Part shown: piece by piece, positions 24,571 to 33,203 of the stretch | How positions within the stretch are numbered: position 1 is the stretch's first letter | How the letters are laid out: every line of letters begins with the position of its first letter | Program-made: the position numbers and the translations under genes | Assembly: GCA_934277645.1 (NCBI GenBank) | Contig: CAKQUX010000001.1 | Span: 310,001-374,000, forward strand | Direction: 5' to 3' | Source: an uncultured Clostridia bacterium | Lineage (GTDB): Bacteria > Bacillota > Clostridia > Christensenellales > CAG-917 | Length of the DNA stretch: 64,000 nucleotides | Notes under the pieces: model-generated | The model's database searches: none | What the model saw: the letters and a program-made list of their open reading frames with translations, nothing else | What the model was told of the DNA's origin: nothing

Positions 24571-26004
24571 ATGAAAAAATTTTTATGTATTCTTTTGATA
24601 GTCGTATTAGCCTGTCTTGCCGTATGCTGCTTCACGGCGTGCAATGCAAAGACGGACGAAACGGCAATCATCATTTTGCCGGGACTGCTTGCAAGCGGAC
24701 TTTATGACGGCGAAACGGGCGAACCGATATGGGACCCGCTTTTAAGCAATGAAATCTTCATGGATATGTTCGTAAATCACGGTTCTATGGATTTAAGCGC
24801 AATCGATGACGTCACCGTCAACGACGCTTTGAGAATTGTCAAAGCGATAATAAACAACGACCCGAAAAGCATGACGTCGCTTATGGCAATGGACTCGAAC
24901 GGCGTTCCGCTCTATTCTTCCGTTGCGGCGGCAGGCGAAGGTTTTGACAATCCGTCAAGACTTTACTATGGCGCGCTCGGCAACTGCAAACAACTTTTCG
25001 ACTCTTTACAAAAACGCTACGGCGACGTTTGCCAAGTTAAAATGTTCAACTATGATTGGCGTATCTCAAACGAAGCAAACGCAAAACTTCTCGAAGATTT
25101 TATAAATTCAAAAGGCTACAAAAACGTTTACATCGTTTCACATTCTATGGGCGGACATCTTGCAAGCTGCTATATGGCAAGAAGCAAATCTAACCTTGAA
25201 AAAGTAAAAGGTTACGTTTCTCTCGACACGCCTTTCTACGGTGCAATGACGGCTCTCAGCATCATCGAAGACCGCGAAGGTATGATTGACGGCATGATTG
25301 ACATGCTTTACAATATGAACATTTCGCTTGTCGATACTTATCTTAAAAATATGCTCAGCGTTAAATCGAGCAACCGCGACGCTATTTATGAAAAATTCAG
25401 AACCGTCTGCAAAAAGCGTTTTATGCCTATGTTCAATTTCGACACGTTGATCGAGCTTTTGCCGTCAAAACAACTTTTGGACACTCCGCAATACACTATG
25501 ACGTGGGACTATTTAAACACTTCGAAAAAGACGAGCTTCATTAAAATCAACGGCGAATATCTAACCGACCAAAACGAAATAATCAAGTTCTATAAATCGA
25601 GAGATTGGGCGTACCAAGTCAATGCCGACGGCACAAAGGGCGAACTTCGTGACGCAATCACTCGCCTTGAGAATTATTGGACAAAAATGGACGTGTCCCT
25701 TAAAACCGACACTCTCTACGTCAACGGCTTAGGCTATGAAACGCAAGACACCGTTTGCTACAATGCTCCGCTCGATGCTGACGGAAATCCTATCTATTCG
25801 GAAGCAGTTATGACGGGAACGGAATCTCAACAACAAGGCGACGGAACGGTCTTGCTCTATTCGGCAACGCTCGGACTTCACGCAGATGCAGAAAACGTTT
25901 TGCTCGTCACAAACGCCGACCACTTCGACCCTGCAATTCAGTTCGATTATTTCTCGTCGAAAAGCGTTTTCAAGTGGCTTGACAAACGCTTGTTCACATT
26001 GTAA
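24571..26004 (+). CDS. LCAT-like alpha/beta-hydrolase lipoprotein
   Basis: The 477-residue protein has a lipoprotein signal ending in the lipobox 'FTAC'. An alpha/beta-hydrolase follows: oxyanion region 'IIILPGLLASGLYD' (about 31-44), 'YDWRISNEANAKLLEDFI', and the nucleophile elbow 'VSHSMGGHLASCY' (serine near residue 192). The overall pattern resembles the lecithin:cholesterol acyltransferase/phospholipase family. A late histidine in 'NADHFDP' is the likely catalytic base. It should act on lipid or ester substrates at the outer face of the membrane. It is a single-gene unit on the plus strand, divergent from the ABC exporter operon. Confidence 0.87.
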   Translation: MKKFLCILLIVVLACLAVCCFTACNAKTDETAIIILPGLLASGLYDGETGEPIWDPLLSNEIFMDMFVNHGSMDLSAIDDVTVNDALRIVKAIINNDPKSMTSLMAMDSNGVPLYSSVAAAGEGFDNPSRLYYGALGNCKQLFDSLQKRYGDVCQVKMFNYDWRISNEANAKLLEDFINSKGYKNVYIVSHSMGGHLASCYMARSKSNLEKVKGYVSLDTPFYGAMTALSIIEDREGMIDGMIDMLYNMNISLVDTYLKNMLSVKSSNRDAIYEKFRTVCKKRFMPMFNFDTLIELLPSKQLLDTPQYTMTWDYLNTSKKTSFIKINGEYLTDQNEIIKFYKSRDWAYQVNADGTKGELRDAITRLENYWTKMDVSLKTDTLYVNGLGYETQDTVCYNAPLDADGNPIYSEAVMTGTESQQQGDGTVLLYSATLGLHADAENVLLVTNADHFDPAIQFDYFSSKSVFKWLDKRLFTL

Positions 26005-26024
26005 CAATCATAAGACGCCTATCG

Positions 26025-26072
26025 CTTCGCATCGAGATTTGCATAACCGCATAGCCATATAACGATGCGAAG
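26025..26072. repeat. 10-bp inverted repeat after the lipase gene
   Basis: CTTCGCATCG (26025-26034) and its exact complement (26063-26072) flank a 28-nt loop, 20 nt past the stop codon. The long loop and absence of a T-run make it a possible 3'-end RNA structure rather than the terminator. Confidence 0.45.
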
Positions 26073-26221
26073 TGACAATAATATGAATTACGCAAACTAT
26101 AAATCGTTATCTATACGAGTTTTAAATTAGAGATTTTAAATTTGTCGTGATGTCAAATTAAAAATAATAAATTAAAATAGTTTTGATTTTAAATTAAAAT
26201 TTATTTTAATATTAAAAACTC

Positions 26222-26252
26222 AAAAACGCATTGCAACTGCAATGCGTTTTTT
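26222..26252. terminator. Bidirectional terminator between lipase and queH
   Basis: A 9-bp stem CGCATTGCA with a 2-nt loop is followed by six T residues on the plus strand and five on the minus strand. It can end the lipase transcript from the left and the queH transcript from the right. Confidence 0.88.
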
Positions 26253-26253
26253 A

Positions 26254-26835
26254 TCAATCGAATTTACATCCGCAATAGTTTTGCCGATAAAGCCCGAACT
26301 GTTTGCTAAGTTCGGTCGACCTTAAAAAGCCGTTTTTCTTTTTAAAGTCCGTCGGCAAATATCTTGCGCTCGAATCAAGGCTTAATCCAGTTTCGTTTAT
26401 ATACGCCGCATTTTTGTGCGGGCTGACCGTCAGCGTCGTTGCATAATAATCGTATCCGTCCGACAACTCTGCCGTCTTTTCAAGGCGAAATCTTATGCAC
26501 TTTTCGCATCTTACGCCACCCTCTTTAACTTCCTCTAATCCGCTGACGCGCTTTAAAAACTCGTTTTCAAAACCGCCGACCACAAGTTTTTTGACGTTCG
26601 GAAAATTTGTCAAAAGTTTATCAAATGCGCCAAGGCGTAAATCATATTCTTCCTTTGGCATAATATTCGGATTAAAAAACAAAGCCGTTATATTGAAATA
26701 TTCGTTTAAATATTCAAGGCAGTAGCTTGCGCACGGAGCGCAACAGCAATGAAGAAGAAGTTTCGGCTTTTTACCGCTTTCCCTTAAACTATCTATCAAC
26801 TTATCAAGCTCCGCCTGTGCGTTCATATTAACCAT
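26254..26835 (-). CDS. queH: Epoxyqueuosine reductase QueH
   Basis: QueH reduces epoxyqueuosine to queuosine in tRNA wobble modification and replaces QueG in many anaerobes. The 193-residue protein shows the family's cysteine motif 'LLHCCCAPCASY' (about 26-37), 'FFNPNIMPKEEYDLR', 'CEKCIRFRL' and a C-terminal 'YRQNYCGCKF'. These cysteines fit the predicted iron-sulfur and metal site. The start overlaps the end of the PI-PLC gene by 8 nt, so the two are translationally linked although their functions are unrelated. Confidence 0.93.
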   Translation of the reverse strand: MVNMNAQAELDKLIDSLRESGKKPKLLLHCCCAPCASYCLEYLNEYFNITALFFNPNIMPKEEYDLRLGAFDKLLTNFPNVKKLVVGGFENEFLKRVSGLEEVKEGGVRCEKCIRFRLEKTAELSDGYDYYATTLTVSPHKNAAYINETGLSLDSSARYLPTDFKKKNGFLRSTELSKQFGLYRQNYCGCKFD

Positions 26836-27955
26836 TGCACAATCTCACGTTATAATCATAAATCATTTTGTTTGCCTTAGCGTTGAAATCACCCTTTTTT
26901 GAAGTCGTAAAGTCAACCATAAAAATCGGCATTGCGCTAAGCCATTTATTGAAGTTGGCGTTTTGAACGAGCTTTGCGTTATAATCGTCGGCGATATTAA
27001 GAAGCGACCATTCAAAAATAACTCTGTACAATCCGTCCGCTTTTATCGTATGTTGCGTTTGATTTATTCTGAGTTTATCGCTGTACGTAGTCGTCGTTTT
27101 CAAAAGCTTGCACTCTTTATCGATTTCTCTAACAAGTTTTGTGGTGACGCAAGTAGAATGCCAAAGCGACCTTACGTCGGCTTCTCTGTCGTAATAATAG
27201 CATTTATATTCCGACTCGATATCGGCAAACGTATAATCATAGTCTTCGCAATTGAAGAGCAAAACCAAGCCGGTTTTTCCGCCTGCGCAAACGTCGTTAT
27301 AGCGAAGTTCACCGATAGGATAGTTTTCAGCCTTATATTCGGCAAAGTCATAAATATTCTTCCCGTTTCTCTTCATGTCGCTCAAGTGTCTGAAAAGTTC
27401 GTGTGGCGTAAATTCTGCCAAATAGACGTGTTGAAAATCGAGAATTATAACTTCACCGTCGTGTTCTTCGGCAAATTCTAAAATCTGCAAAATATATTCG
27501 TCGAGTTTGCCCGACAAAAGCCCGTGCTTTGTCCACCACTCGCCGTCGATTATCGACGCTCTTATATCGAAATATCTAACGCCGAGACTGAGCTGTCCTT
27601 TTGCGTCCAATTCTTGCGTTTTTGCGAATCTCGTCGACACGCCCTTTGTCAATGCCGAAAAGAATTTACTTGCCATAATGCCCTTGTTCCCCGGGTCAGA
27701 GTCGGAAGCCGTCGAAATCTTATCACTGAAAGCGTCGTGTGAGCCAAGCATGGCAATCTCGTTTATCTTAGGATTCTTTACGCTGATGTTAGGCACGCTC
27801 GAAATTACGTCATAAAGCGTTCCGCCTTTAAGACCTTCTTCGTTACAGAATGTGCCTACTTGTAAAAGCACGGTCAAAAGCACGATTATTACAAGAACAA
27901 TCGACAACGCAACTATAAGGTTTTTAAGTTTTTTGTGAAGATAAATTTTTGCCAC
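26828..27955 (-). CDS. PI-PLC X-domain phosphodiesterase, membrane-anchored
   Basis: The 375-residue protein has an N-terminal membrane segment ('LIVALSIVLVIIVLLTVLL') without a lipobox. The phosphatidylinositol-specific phospholipase C X domain follows: 'AMLGSHDAFSD' with the first catalytic histidine, 'GVRYFDIRASI', and 'WTKHGLLSGKLDEYI' with the second. The later 'EVIILDFQHV' is also typical. The protein should face outward. Substrates of clostridial members include phosphatidylinositol or related glycolipids; Ca2+-independent chemistry is expected of the bacterial class. It is followed by queH. Confidence 0.88.
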   Translation of the reverse strand: MAKIYLHKKLKNLIVALSIVLVIIVLLTVLLQVGTFCNEEGLKGGTLYDVISSVPNISVKNPKINEIAMLGSHDAFSDKISTASDSDPGNKGIMASKFFSALTKGVSTRFAKTQELDAKGQLSLGVRYFDIRASIIDGEWWTKHGLLSGKLDEYILQILEFAEEHDGEVIILDFQHVYLAEFTPHELFRHLSDMKRNGKNIYDFAEYKAENYPIGELRYNDVCAGGKTGLVLLFNCEDYDYTFADIESEYKCYYYDREADVRSLWHSTCVTTKLVREIDKECKLLKTTTTYSDKLRINQTQHTIKADGLYRVIFEWSLLNIADDYNAKLVQNANFNKWLSAMPIFMVDFTTSKKGDFNAKANKMIYDYNVRLCNG

Positions 27956-28130
27956 GGTCTCCTCCGATTTGAAACTGCGTTTGTTTTATTCAATTATAAA
28001 TTATTAAACCGAGTTTGTCCACCCTAATTTTTCTGCTACACTTTTGACTATTATAAGCTATACCCACAACATTAAAATGCGACAAAAGCGGTTAGAGTTT
28101 TTTCGTTACGATTCAAGCTATATCGCAAAC

Positions 28131-28165
28131 AAAAAGGACTTGCATTAAGTTTTGCAAGTCCTTTT
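28131..28165 (-). terminator. Terminator of the V-ATPase/Ca2+-ATPase operon
   Basis: A 13-bp stem (AAAAGGACTTGCA with its complement, 28132-28165) and an 8-nt loop are followed by T residues on the minus strand, about 40 nt past the Ca2+-ATPase stop. Confidence 0.85.
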
Positions 28166-28204
28166 AATAATTAAGTTCAACCGACTTTTTAGCCGACTCT
28201 GCCT

Positions 28205-31090
28205 TTACTTTTCGTTTTTGGTTTCATCATTTGTCGGTTCTTCGACCTTTTCAGCCTCTTCTTCGTATTCGACCTTTCCGCCCTTTGACTCGAGATATTC
28301 GATCATAGCGTTGTCGAAATCGTTATCGAGCTTAACCAAAATCTCTTCTTCCGACAATTCGGCAACGTTGGCTTTTTTAGCTTTCGACTTCTTAATTGCG
28401 TTTTCGATGAGTTTTTGAATTTCAATCGCAGGAACGATTGCAAACGCGCAAGCTATACAAATTACCCAATCGACTGCGTTGATTTGCGTCGTTCCGAAAA
28501 TTTCGATTTCGCCCGGAATCCATGAATCGAGATTTACAGCCAAAACCATAAGAATTGCGCCAACGATAAACGAAATGTTCATCATTTTGTTCTTGAACAA
28601 TTTCTTGTTGAATATCGTGTGCGTTTGCGAGCGCATATTGTACGCATGGAAAAGCTGAATAAAGCTGAGCGTAATGAACGCCATCGTCATACCTTCTTTG
28701 TGGTCAAGAGCTTGATGCGCGCCTTCCATAACATAGCTGCCTATGCAGTACGCAAGCATAACAAGGCCGGTCTGTATCATTCCCTGAATGAGAATATCGC
28801 GTCCGATTTTGCCGGAGAACATACTCTTGCCCGTTTTCCGCGGCGGATAATTCATTATATCTTTTTCGGCAGGTTCCATTCCGAGAGCAAGCGCAGGAAG
28901 CGAGTCTGTAACAAGGTTGACCCAAAGTATCATAACAGGCGTCAAAAATTCAACACCGCCCTTTACGCCTATCGAAAGGAAAACCGTTGCTATGAACAAA
29001 CATAAAACTTCCGCGATGTTTGCGCTAAGCAAGAACTGAATTGCCTTTGTAATGTTGCTGTAAACTTTTCTGCCTTCTTCGACAGCTGCAATGATGGTTG
29101 CAAAGTTGTCGTCGGCAAGTACCATATCGGCAGCGCCCTTAGAAACGTCGGTACCTGTGATACCCATTCCGATTCCGATGTCGGCAGTTTTGATTGACGG
29201 AGCGTCATTGACGCCGTCACCCGTCATTGCGCAAATCTTTTTGAACGACTTGAACGCTTTGACGATTCTTACTTTGTTTTCAGGTGAAACTCTAGCAAAG
29301 ACTCTGTATTTATGAAGGTTCTTGTGGAACTCTTCGTCTGAAAGTTTATCGAGCTCTGCGCCGGTTATAACCCAATCGCCTTTACGCAAAATACCGATTT
29401 GCTCGGCTATCGCGCTTGCCGTGTCGATGTGGTCGCCCGTAATCATAATAGGACGCATACCTGCTCTCTTACAGACTTTAACCGCTTCTTTAACTTCAGG
29501 ACGAGGAGGGTCAATCATTCCGACAAGCCCGACGAAAACCATGTTGCTTTCGAGTTTATCGGCTTCAAGTTCGCTCTTTTTAAGCGCAACTGCCAAAACT
29601 CTCAATGCTTTATGCGCCATTCCGCTGTTTGCGGCTTTAATATTCTTTACGTCGTCGGCAGTGATTTTTCTGATTTTGTCGCCATCGAGAATTTCCGTAC
29701 ATCTTTCAATCAAAATGTCCGGCGCGCCTTTTATGAACGCTATTTTGCCGTCACTTGTCTGATGAACGGTCGACATAAGTTTACGTTTGCTGTCAAACGG
29801 AATTTCGTCGATTCTCGGATTAGACTTAATAATATCTTCGCTGTCATAACCGATAAGTCTTGCATAAGCGACAAGCGCCGTTTCGGTCGGGTCGCCGTGA
29901 AGTTTGCCGTCGCTTATAATCGTGTCGTTGCAAAGCGTCATGCCCTTGATAAGCATATTGACGGAATAATCGTCTTTTTTGTTTTCACTGTCCACTTCAT
30001 AGCTTTTTGCGCTTGTCGTGTACAAATCTTTGACGGTCATTTGATTGAGCGTCAACGTGCCGGTTTTGTCCGAACAGATAACTTCACAACAGCCGAGAGT
30101 TTCGACGGCAGGAAGGTTTCTGATGATTGCTCTCTTCTCACTCATTCGTTGAACGCCGATTGCAAGAACGATAGTGACGACAGCCGGCAAACCTTCCGGA
30201 ATTGCGGCAACCGCGATAGCGACAGCCGTCATAAACGAACCGATAATCGTATCGGCAATAGGCGTTTCACCGCCGATGCTCATGCAAAGTTTTGCGACAA
30301 AGATAATTGCCGCGATTGCAAGAATGATAATCGAAAGAACTTTTGCGGTTTTCGCAAGTTGCACTTGAAGCGGAGTTTGTTGGTCGTCGTGTTCGCCAAG
30401 CATTTTAGCGATTTTGCCGACTTCCGTTCCCATACCCGTTGCAACGACGACGCCCTTTCCGCGTCCGTACGAAACTACGCCCGAGCTATAAACCATATTC
30501 TTTCTGTCGCCGAGCGGAGCATCGGCATCGCAAACGATTTCCGCATCCTTTTCACTCGGAACCGACTCGCCCGTCAAAGCGGATTCTTCGACCTTAAGCG
30601 ACATAGCTTCTATAAGCCTCATGTCGGCAGGTACGATATCGCCCGCTTCCAGAACGACAAGGTCGCCTACAACGAGTTCTTCGGATTTGATTTTAATCAT
30701 TTCCCCGTCGCGTATGACCTTGCAGAACGGTTTATTCATATTTTTCAACGCATCGAGCGCGGCCTCTGCCTTTGCTTCTTGCGTTACGCCGATAATTGCG
30801 TTGACAATAACGATAAGCAAAATAAGACCTGCGTCAATCAAATCGTAGTATTGTTTTTCGACTATGGAAATAATCGACGATATGATTGCGGCGCAAAGCA
30901 AGACGATAATCATCGCGTCTTTAAATTGCTCCAAAAACTTGACAAACATACTTTTCTTTTTGCCTTGGTCAAGTTCGTTCTTGCCGTTTTTGGAAAGTCT
31001 TTCGGATGCTTCGGCGGCAGTTAGACCGCTTTCGGCAGACGTTTTGACTTCCTCGATAACGCTATTTGCGGCAGCGTCATAAAACTTCAT
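28205..31090 (-). CDS. P-type Ca2+-transporting ATPase (SERCA/PMCA-like, P2)
   Basis: The 961-residue pump has the A-domain 'ALTGESVPSEK', phosphorylation motif 'CSDKTGTLTLNQM' (aspartate near 340), N-domain 'FIKGAPDIL' and P-domain 'MTGDGVNDAPSIK'. Transport-site residues match SERCA: 'AIPEGLPAVV' in helix 4, 'LLSANIAEVL' in helix 5 and 'NLVTDSLPALALGMEP' in helix 6. It therefore exports Ca2+ (possibly with proton counter-transport). The C-terminal tail is Glu/Lys-rich. An AAGGAGGAGAG site and an 11-nt gap place it in the operon of the V-type ATPase. Confidence 0.95.
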   Translation of the reverse strand: MKFYDAAANSVIEEVKTSAESGLTAAEASERLSKNGKNELDQGKKKSMFVKFLEQFKDAMIIVLLCAAIISSIISIVEKQYYDLIDAGLILLIVIVNAIIGVTQEAKAEAALDALKNMNKPFCKVIRDGEMIKIKSEELVVGDLVVLEAGDIVPADMRLIEAMSLKVEESALTGESVPSEKDAEIVCDADAPLGDRKNMVYSSGVVSYGRGKGVVVATGMGTEVGKIAKMLGEHDDQQTPLQVQLAKTAKVLSIIILAIAAIIFVAKLCMSIGGETPIADTIIGSFMTAVAIAVAAIPEGLPAVVTIVLAIGVQRMSEKRAIIRNLPAVETLGCCEVICSDKTGTLTLNQMTVKDLYTTSAKSYEVDSENKKDDYSVNMLIKGMTLCNDTIISDGKLHGDPTETALVAYARLIGYDSEDIIKSNPRIDEIPFDSKRKLMSTVHQTSDGKIAFIKGAPDILIERCTEILDGDKIRKITADDVKNIKAANSGMAHKALRVLAVALKKSELEADKLESNMVFVGLVGMIDPPRPEVKEAVKVCKRAGMRPIMITGDHIDTASAIAEQIGILRKGDWVITGAELDKLSDEEFHKNLHKYRVFARVSPENKVRIVKAFKSFKKICAMTGDGVNDAPSIKTADIGIGMGITGTDVSKGAADMVLADDNFATIIAAVEEGRKVYSNITKAIQFLLSANIAEVLCLFIATVFLSIGVKGGVEFLTPVMILWVNLVTDSLPALALGMEPAEKDIMNYPPRKTGKSMFSGKIGRDILIQGMIQTGLVMLAYCIGSYVMEGAHQALDHKEGMTMAFITLSFIQLFHAYNMRSQTHTIFNKKLFKNKMMNISFIVGAILMVLAVNLDSWIPGEIEIFGTTQINAVDWVICIACAFAIVPAIEIQKLIENAIKKSKAKKANVAELSEEEILVKLDNDFDNAMIEYLESKGGKVEYEEEAEKVEEPTNDETKNEK

Positions 31091-31101
31091 TGCTCTCCTC
31101 C

Positions 31102-31749
31102 TTATCCGTTCGTCTGACCGTCACGAGCGGCAATCATAGACTTAACTTTCATAAGTCTTATCGTTGCGCTTCTCTCGTTTTCGTCAAGTTTCATCGTGAT
31201 ATACTTAATTGTTTCTTCGAGTTGCGGAATCATAACGTATTCAAGCGCATTAACTCTGCGCTTATTCTTTTCGATTTCGTCCGCAAGCATATTGCAGGTC
31301 TTTTCGATTTCTGCAAGTCTGAGCATTTTTTTGAGCAAACCGCTAAGAGTAGATATCGATAAATCGAGTTCGCTCGTTACGCTTGCAAAAGAATAAGGAT
31401 AAAGTTCTTTTGAACCGCTTTCGTCCGTTTCAAACGACGGAACAAGCACGCTCATAACGTTTTTTGTGGACGTTTCGAGCTTTGCCTTAACGCTTGGCAA
31501 TGCGATGGCTTCTTCGATAACCGCATCGGACGAAACCGCGCGGGCAAGCATAAAGTCTTTGAGAGCAAACGAAAGCTCTTTTTCGACTTCGAGCCTTAAA
31601 GCGCGATTTTCACGGATGTAAATCATAAAACGTCTTATCATTTCATCCGATTTATCTTTAAGCAATTTGTGTCCCCTGACCGCCGTTTTAAGACGAGTTT
31701 TAAGTCGTCTCAATTCCATACGGGTCGGGTTGACGTTCATAACCGACAT
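31102..31749 (-). CDS. ntpD: V-type ATPase subunit D
   Basis: Subunit D is the coiled-coil central stalk that rotates inside the A3B3 head. The 215-residue protein begins 'NPTRMELRRLKTRLKTAVRG' and ends with the paired long helix 'RVNALEYVMIPQLEETIKYI', both diagnostic. It is last of the V-ATPase genes, 83 bp after subunit B; that gap holds two RNA hairpins. Confidence 0.95.
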   Translation of the reverse strand: MSVMNVNPTRMELRRLKTRLKTAVRGHKLLKDKSDEMIRRFMIYIRENRALRLEVEKELSFALKDFMLARAVSSDAVIEEAIALPSVKAKLETSTKNVMSVLVPSFETDESGSKELYPYSFASVTSELDLSISTLSGLLKKMLRLAEIEKTCNMLADEIEKNKRRVNALEYVMIPQLEETIKYITMKLDENERSATIRLMKVKSMIAARDGQTNG

Positions 31750-31779
31750 AACAACCTCATTGGTTTAATTTCAAACATT

Positions 31780-31827
31780 ACGCTAAGGCTAAGCCTTTGC
31801 GTCTTGCTTTTCGTTGCGACTGCAACG
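31780..31827 (-). other. Two hairpins between subunits B and D
   Basis: A 10-bp stem with one mismatch and a 3-nt loop (31780-31802) and a 6-bp CGTTGC stem with a 4-nt loop (31812-31827) lie between the B stop and D start. Neither has a T-run, so they are likely mRNA processing or stability elements setting subunit stoichiometry. Confidence 0.5.
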
Positions 31828-31832
31828 GTTCA

Positions 31833-33203
31833 TTATTGTTTTAAATATTTTTCGATGTAAGCGTCTCTTATACGTTTAAGTTCGCTCTTAGGCAAAAGAG
31901 CAAGAAGCTCCCAGCCGAGATTTAACGTTTCTTCAATCGTACGGTTTGTATAGAAACCTTGCGAGACGTAACGCTTTTCAAATTCGTCGGCAAAGTTTGC
32001 ATACTTTTTGTCTACTTCCGACAAAGCCGACTCACCGAGAATAGAGCTAAGTTCCTTAGCTTGCTTACCTTGCGCATAAGCCGAGAAAAGCTGGTTCATC
32101 GTATCTGCGTGGTCTTCACGAGTTTTGCCTGCACCGATACCTTTATCTTTAAGACGGCTAAGCGACGGCATAACGTCAATCGGAGGAACAAGTCCCTTCT
32201 TGTGAAGTTCACGGCTCAAAATGATTTGTCCTTCCGTGATGTATCCCGTAAGGTCAGGAATCGGGTGCGTTTTATCGTCTTCCGGCATCGTGAGGATAGG
32301 AATCTGAGTGATAGAACCTTTCTTGCCTACGATACGACCTGCGCGTTCATAAATCGTTGCAAGGTCGGTGTAAAGATATCCCGGATATCCGCGACGACCC
32401 GGGACTTCCTTTCTTGCTGCGGATACTTCACGAAGAGCTTCCGCATAGTTTGTGATGTCGGTCGTGATAACCAAAACGTGCATATCCTTTTCAAACGCAA
32501 GATACTCTGCGGCAGTGAGCGCCATACGCGGAGTCGCAATACGTTCGATAGCAGGGTCGTTTGCAAGGTTGATAAACATAACCGCCCTTTCGATAGCGCC
32601 CGTCTTTCTGAAATCGGAAATAAAGTAGTTAGCTTCTTCAAACGTAATTCCGACAGCGGCAAATACTACTGCGAATTTTGCGTCCGAACCGATAACTTTT
32701 GCCTGACGCGCGATTTGCGCCGCAAGTTCTGCGTGCGGAAGACCGGACATAGAGAACACAGGGAGCTTTTGTCCGCGAACAAGCGTGTTAAGTCCGTCGA
32801 TTGCGCTTATGCCCGTTTGAATAAACTCGTTAGGATAGTCACGGCAAGCAGGGTTAATTGCTTGTCCGTTGATATTCATTTTCTTTTCGGGAATAATCGG
32901 CGCGCCGCCGTCTTTCGGACGACCCATTCCGTCGAAAACTCTGCCGAGCATTTCTTCGGAAACGGCAAGCTCTACGCTCTTACCCAAAAATCTTGCTTTT
33001 GCCGTCGAAATCTTGATGCCTTGTGACGGCTCGAAAAGCTGAACCAAAGCCTTATCTTTGTTGATTTCCAAAACTTTGCCGCTTCTAATCTCGCCGTTTT
33101 CTTGTCTTATTTCGACAAGTTCTTCGTATTTAACGCCTTCGACGCCCTCGACGAGCATCAAAGGTCCGACTACTTCACGAATTGTTTTATATTCTTTCAG
33201 CAT
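31833..33203 (-). CDS. ntpB: V-type ATPase subunit B
   Basis: Subunit B is the non-catalytic nucleotide-site subunit of the head. The 456-residue protein has 'GRVFDGMGRPKDGGAPI', a degenerate P-loop region ('SMSGLPHAELAAQIARQAKV' in place of a Walker A) and 'RKEVPGRRGYPGYLYTDLA'. These identify the B rather than the A subunit. Its start overlaps the A subunit stop by one nt. Confidence 0.97.
   Translation of the reverse strand: MLKEYKTIREVVGPLMLVEGVEGVKYEELVEIRQENGEIRSGKVLEINKDKALVQLFEPSQGIKISTAKARFLGKSVELAVSEEMLGRVFDGMGRPKDGGAPIIPEKKMNINGQAINPACRDYPNEFIQTGISAIDGLNTLVRGQKLPVFSMSGLPHAELAAQIARQAKVIGSDAKFAVVFAAVGITFEEANYFISDFRKTGAIERAVMFINLANDPAIERIATPRMALTAAEYLAFEKDMHVLVITTDITNYAEALREVSAARKEVPGRRGYPGYLYTDLATIYERAGRIVGKKGSITQIPILTMPEDDKTHPIPDLTGYITEGQIILSRELHKKGLVPPIDVMPSLSRLKDKGIGAGKTREDHADTMNQLFSAYAQGKQAKELSSILGESALSEVDKKYANFADEFEKRYVSQGFYTNRTIEETLNLGWELLALLPKSELKRIRDAYIEKYLKQ

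Noticed and set aside
29399..31024. 541-codon open frame on the plus strand opposite the Ca2+-ATPase
   Set aside because: It is an antisense shadow of a confidently identified gene. No ribosome binding site or recognisable domain was seen, and its composition (Arg, Phe, Asn-rich) mirrors the opposite strand.
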